In this document: in pieces, positions 5,621-7,028 of the stretch | Layout: each line of letters opens with the position of its first letter | Position numbering within the stretch: position 1 is the stretch's first letter | Assembly: GCA_021106655.1 (NCBI GenBank) | Contig: JAIOTT010000285.1 | Coordinates: forward strand, 1 to 7,028 | Reading direction: 5' to 3' | Source of the DNA: Bacteroidales bacterium | GTDB taxonomy: Bacteria > Bacteroidota > Bacteroidia > Bacteroidales > SMBSF77 | Length of the DNA stretch: 7,028 nucleotides | Position numbers and translations under genes: made by a program | The notes under the pieces: generated by a model | What the model saw: only the letters and a program-made list of their open reading frames with translations | The model's database searches: none | What the model was told of the DNA's origin: nothing

Positions 5621-7028
5621 ATAAGGAAAACATTAGTATTACTTGCCTGCCTGTTTATTTCCTTTAATGCGTATAATCAATCTCATAATTACTGGACAAG
5701 GAGTTTCAATGAGGAGTCTTCACTTCTTAGTGGCGCAGTAGTGGGAGGGGGTGCCGGGCCAAGCGCCATTTATTACAATCCCTCAAGTATTTCTGAAATA
5801 ACTGAATCTAAGTTCTCTCTTCATGCAAGCTTATTCTCTTTCGATTTTTTTGATTTTAAAAATGCATTAGGTACGGACATCGGTCTTAGGTCTTCCAAGG
5901 CATTGATACAACCAAGGTTTTTATCTTATATGATACAACCCAAAAAAAACCAGAAATGGAGTTTTGAAATCGCTTTTCTTAATAATGAAAATTATAATTT
6001 AGAATTGACCAGATCGGTGGATAAGAAAATTGATATCCTTCAAGAGCTGCCGGGAGATGAACGATACTTTGCCATGTTTCAGTATTTAAATATCTACCGC
6101 GATGATTGGTTTGGGTTCGGAGGATCTATAAAGATAAGTCCTGAATTGTTTTTTGGCACCAGTTTATTTGTTTCAGTGAAACATATGGAATACCGTTGGA
6201 ATGTTGGCATTGAGGCTTACCCTTTAAGTGATTCTGTTTTTATCAATAATAATCCTGTTTCGTTTTATTCAGCCAGCTATCAGGAAGTGGAATATGTGAA
6301 ATTTAATAATTACAGATTGTTATGGAATATAGGATTGTTGTACAAAAAGAGTAATTTTAGTTTTGGACTATCTATTAAGGCACCTTCAATCAATGTGTAT
6401 TCAGAAGCTAAGAAAGATGCAAGAAAAGAAAAACAAAGCAATATTAGTTCACCATACTCTGACGAATTCCTTCCTGACTATGTTATTTCTGATTATCAGG
6501 AAAAAAAAGATGTTAGTGTGAACTTCAAAGATCCTTTTTCCATTGCAGCTGGATTTACTTATTATTCACCTGATGATAAGAGAACATTTTTCTCTACGAT
6601 CGAATATTTTGGAGGGATAGATCCGTATAAGATCATTGAAGCCAACGAGAATCCTGATCTTGCTTCAGGTACTCTATTTGAGGATCTCAAATATCATGAA
6701 TGGCTGAGTTTTGTTCAGGGTGCAAGGCCTGTATTAAATGCTGCAGTAGGATATAGATGGCAGGTTAGAGAGAAATTAATGATAATGGGTGGTTTCAGGA
6801 CTGATTTTAATTACCGGAATAATTTTGATTATGGTGAGTATTCCGGTTTTAACATTATGAAAGGGCTTAACCTGGATCTTTATCACCTTACAGGAGGTGT
6901 TAATATTACCATTCTTGGCCAGGACCTTATAGCAGGACTACAATATTCATTTGGCAATGAAAACGGACAAAAAGAATTAATCAATTTTTCAGAACCGGTT
7001 GAGTTTAATACTATAGAAAATGCTGCTT
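5618..7028 (+). CDS. Outer-membrane beta-barrel protein, OmpP1/FadL-like, C-terminus cut off
   Basis: An open frame runs without a stop from the ATG at 5618 to the window end (470 complete codons). It begins with a signal peptide (MIRKTLVLLACLFISFNA, cleavage about 18-21). Next comes a Gly-rich segment VVGGGAGPSAIYYNPSSISE (41-60), the N-terminal signature of the OmpP1/FadL/TodX family (GGG followed by an Asn-Pro). The remainder alternates aromatic and polar residues, as expected of barrel strands (for example SIKISPELFFGTSLFVSVKHMEYRW and NAAVGYRWQVREKLMIMGGFRTDF). Members take up hydrophobic compounds, but many Bacteroidota paralogues have no known substrate. It starts 18 nt after the cyclase stop, so translational coupling is likely. 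The barrel assignment is sure; the exact family is less so. Confidence 0.8.
   Translation, partial: MIRKTLVLLACLFISFNAYNQSHNYWTRSFNEESSLLSGAVVGGGAGPSAIYYNPSSISEITESKFSLHASLFSFDFFDFKNALGTDIGLRSSKALIQPRFLSYMIQPKKNQKWSFEIAFLNNENYNLELTRSVDKKIDILQELPGDERYFAMFQYLNIYRDDWFGFGGSIKISPELFFGTSLFVSVKHMEYRWNVGIEAYPLSDSVFINNNPVSFYSASYQEVEYVKFNNYRLLWNIGLLYKKSNFSFGLSIKAPSINVYSEAKKDARKEKQSNISSPYSDEFLPDYVISDYQEKKDVSVNFKDPFSIAAGFTYYSPDDKRTFFSTIEYFGGIDPYKIIEANENPDLASGTLFEDLKYHEWLSFVQGARPVLNAAVGYRWQVREKLMIMGGFRTDFNYRNNFDYGEYSGFNIMKGLNLDLYHLTGGVNITILGQDLIAGLQYSFGNENGQKELINFSEPVEFNTIENAA

Overview
The window is AT-rich DNA with the marks of a Bacteroidota chromosome, most likely Bacteroidales or a relative. The evidence is: -7 promoter boxes matching TAnnTTTG, start codons preceded by A/T-rich sequence instead of a Shine-Dalgarno, and typical protein families (a stand-alone MacB-type permease, a signal peptide-TPR-membrane receptor, an OmpP1/FadL-like barrel). 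The species cannot be named from the sequence.

Layout. Positions 1-50 hold the 5' part of a tRNA-Arg(TCT) gene on the minus strand, cut by the window edge. Every other gene is on the plus strand. A short divergent promoter region (51-170) leads into a two-gene ABC transporter unit: an ATPase (171-866) and an FtsX/MacB-type permease (996-2411). No adaptor or outer-membrane partner gene is seen with them. A 299-nt gap (2412-2710) carries iterated short words, inverted repeats and then a near-consensus promoter at 2613-2644. That promoter opens a second unit: a peptidase E-like protein whose catalytic Ser and His appear to be replaced (2711-3505), a receptor-type class III nucleotide cyclase with periplasmic TPRs (3563-5599), and an outer-membrane barrel protein that runs off the window end (5618-7028).

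How the genes may work together. The ABC pair should form one envelope transporter or mechanotransmission complex. In the second unit the gaps are 57 and 18 nt with no convincing terminator, so co-transcription is likely. The cyclase has an export signal, an array of TPRs at an exact 40-residue spacing, one membrane helix and a cytosolic catalytic domain with all expected catalytic residues and adenine-type specificity residues. The inferred model is that periplasmic or outer-membrane information, perhaps involving the barrel protein, is converted into cAMP. The degenerate peptidase E-like protein would be a cytosolic accessory or binding protein. This three-gene module is the best candidate for something undescribed.

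A second theme is that most of the plus-strand gene junctions carry their own 8-12 nt word repeated several times, twice overlapping a stop codon and once also supplying the next start codon.
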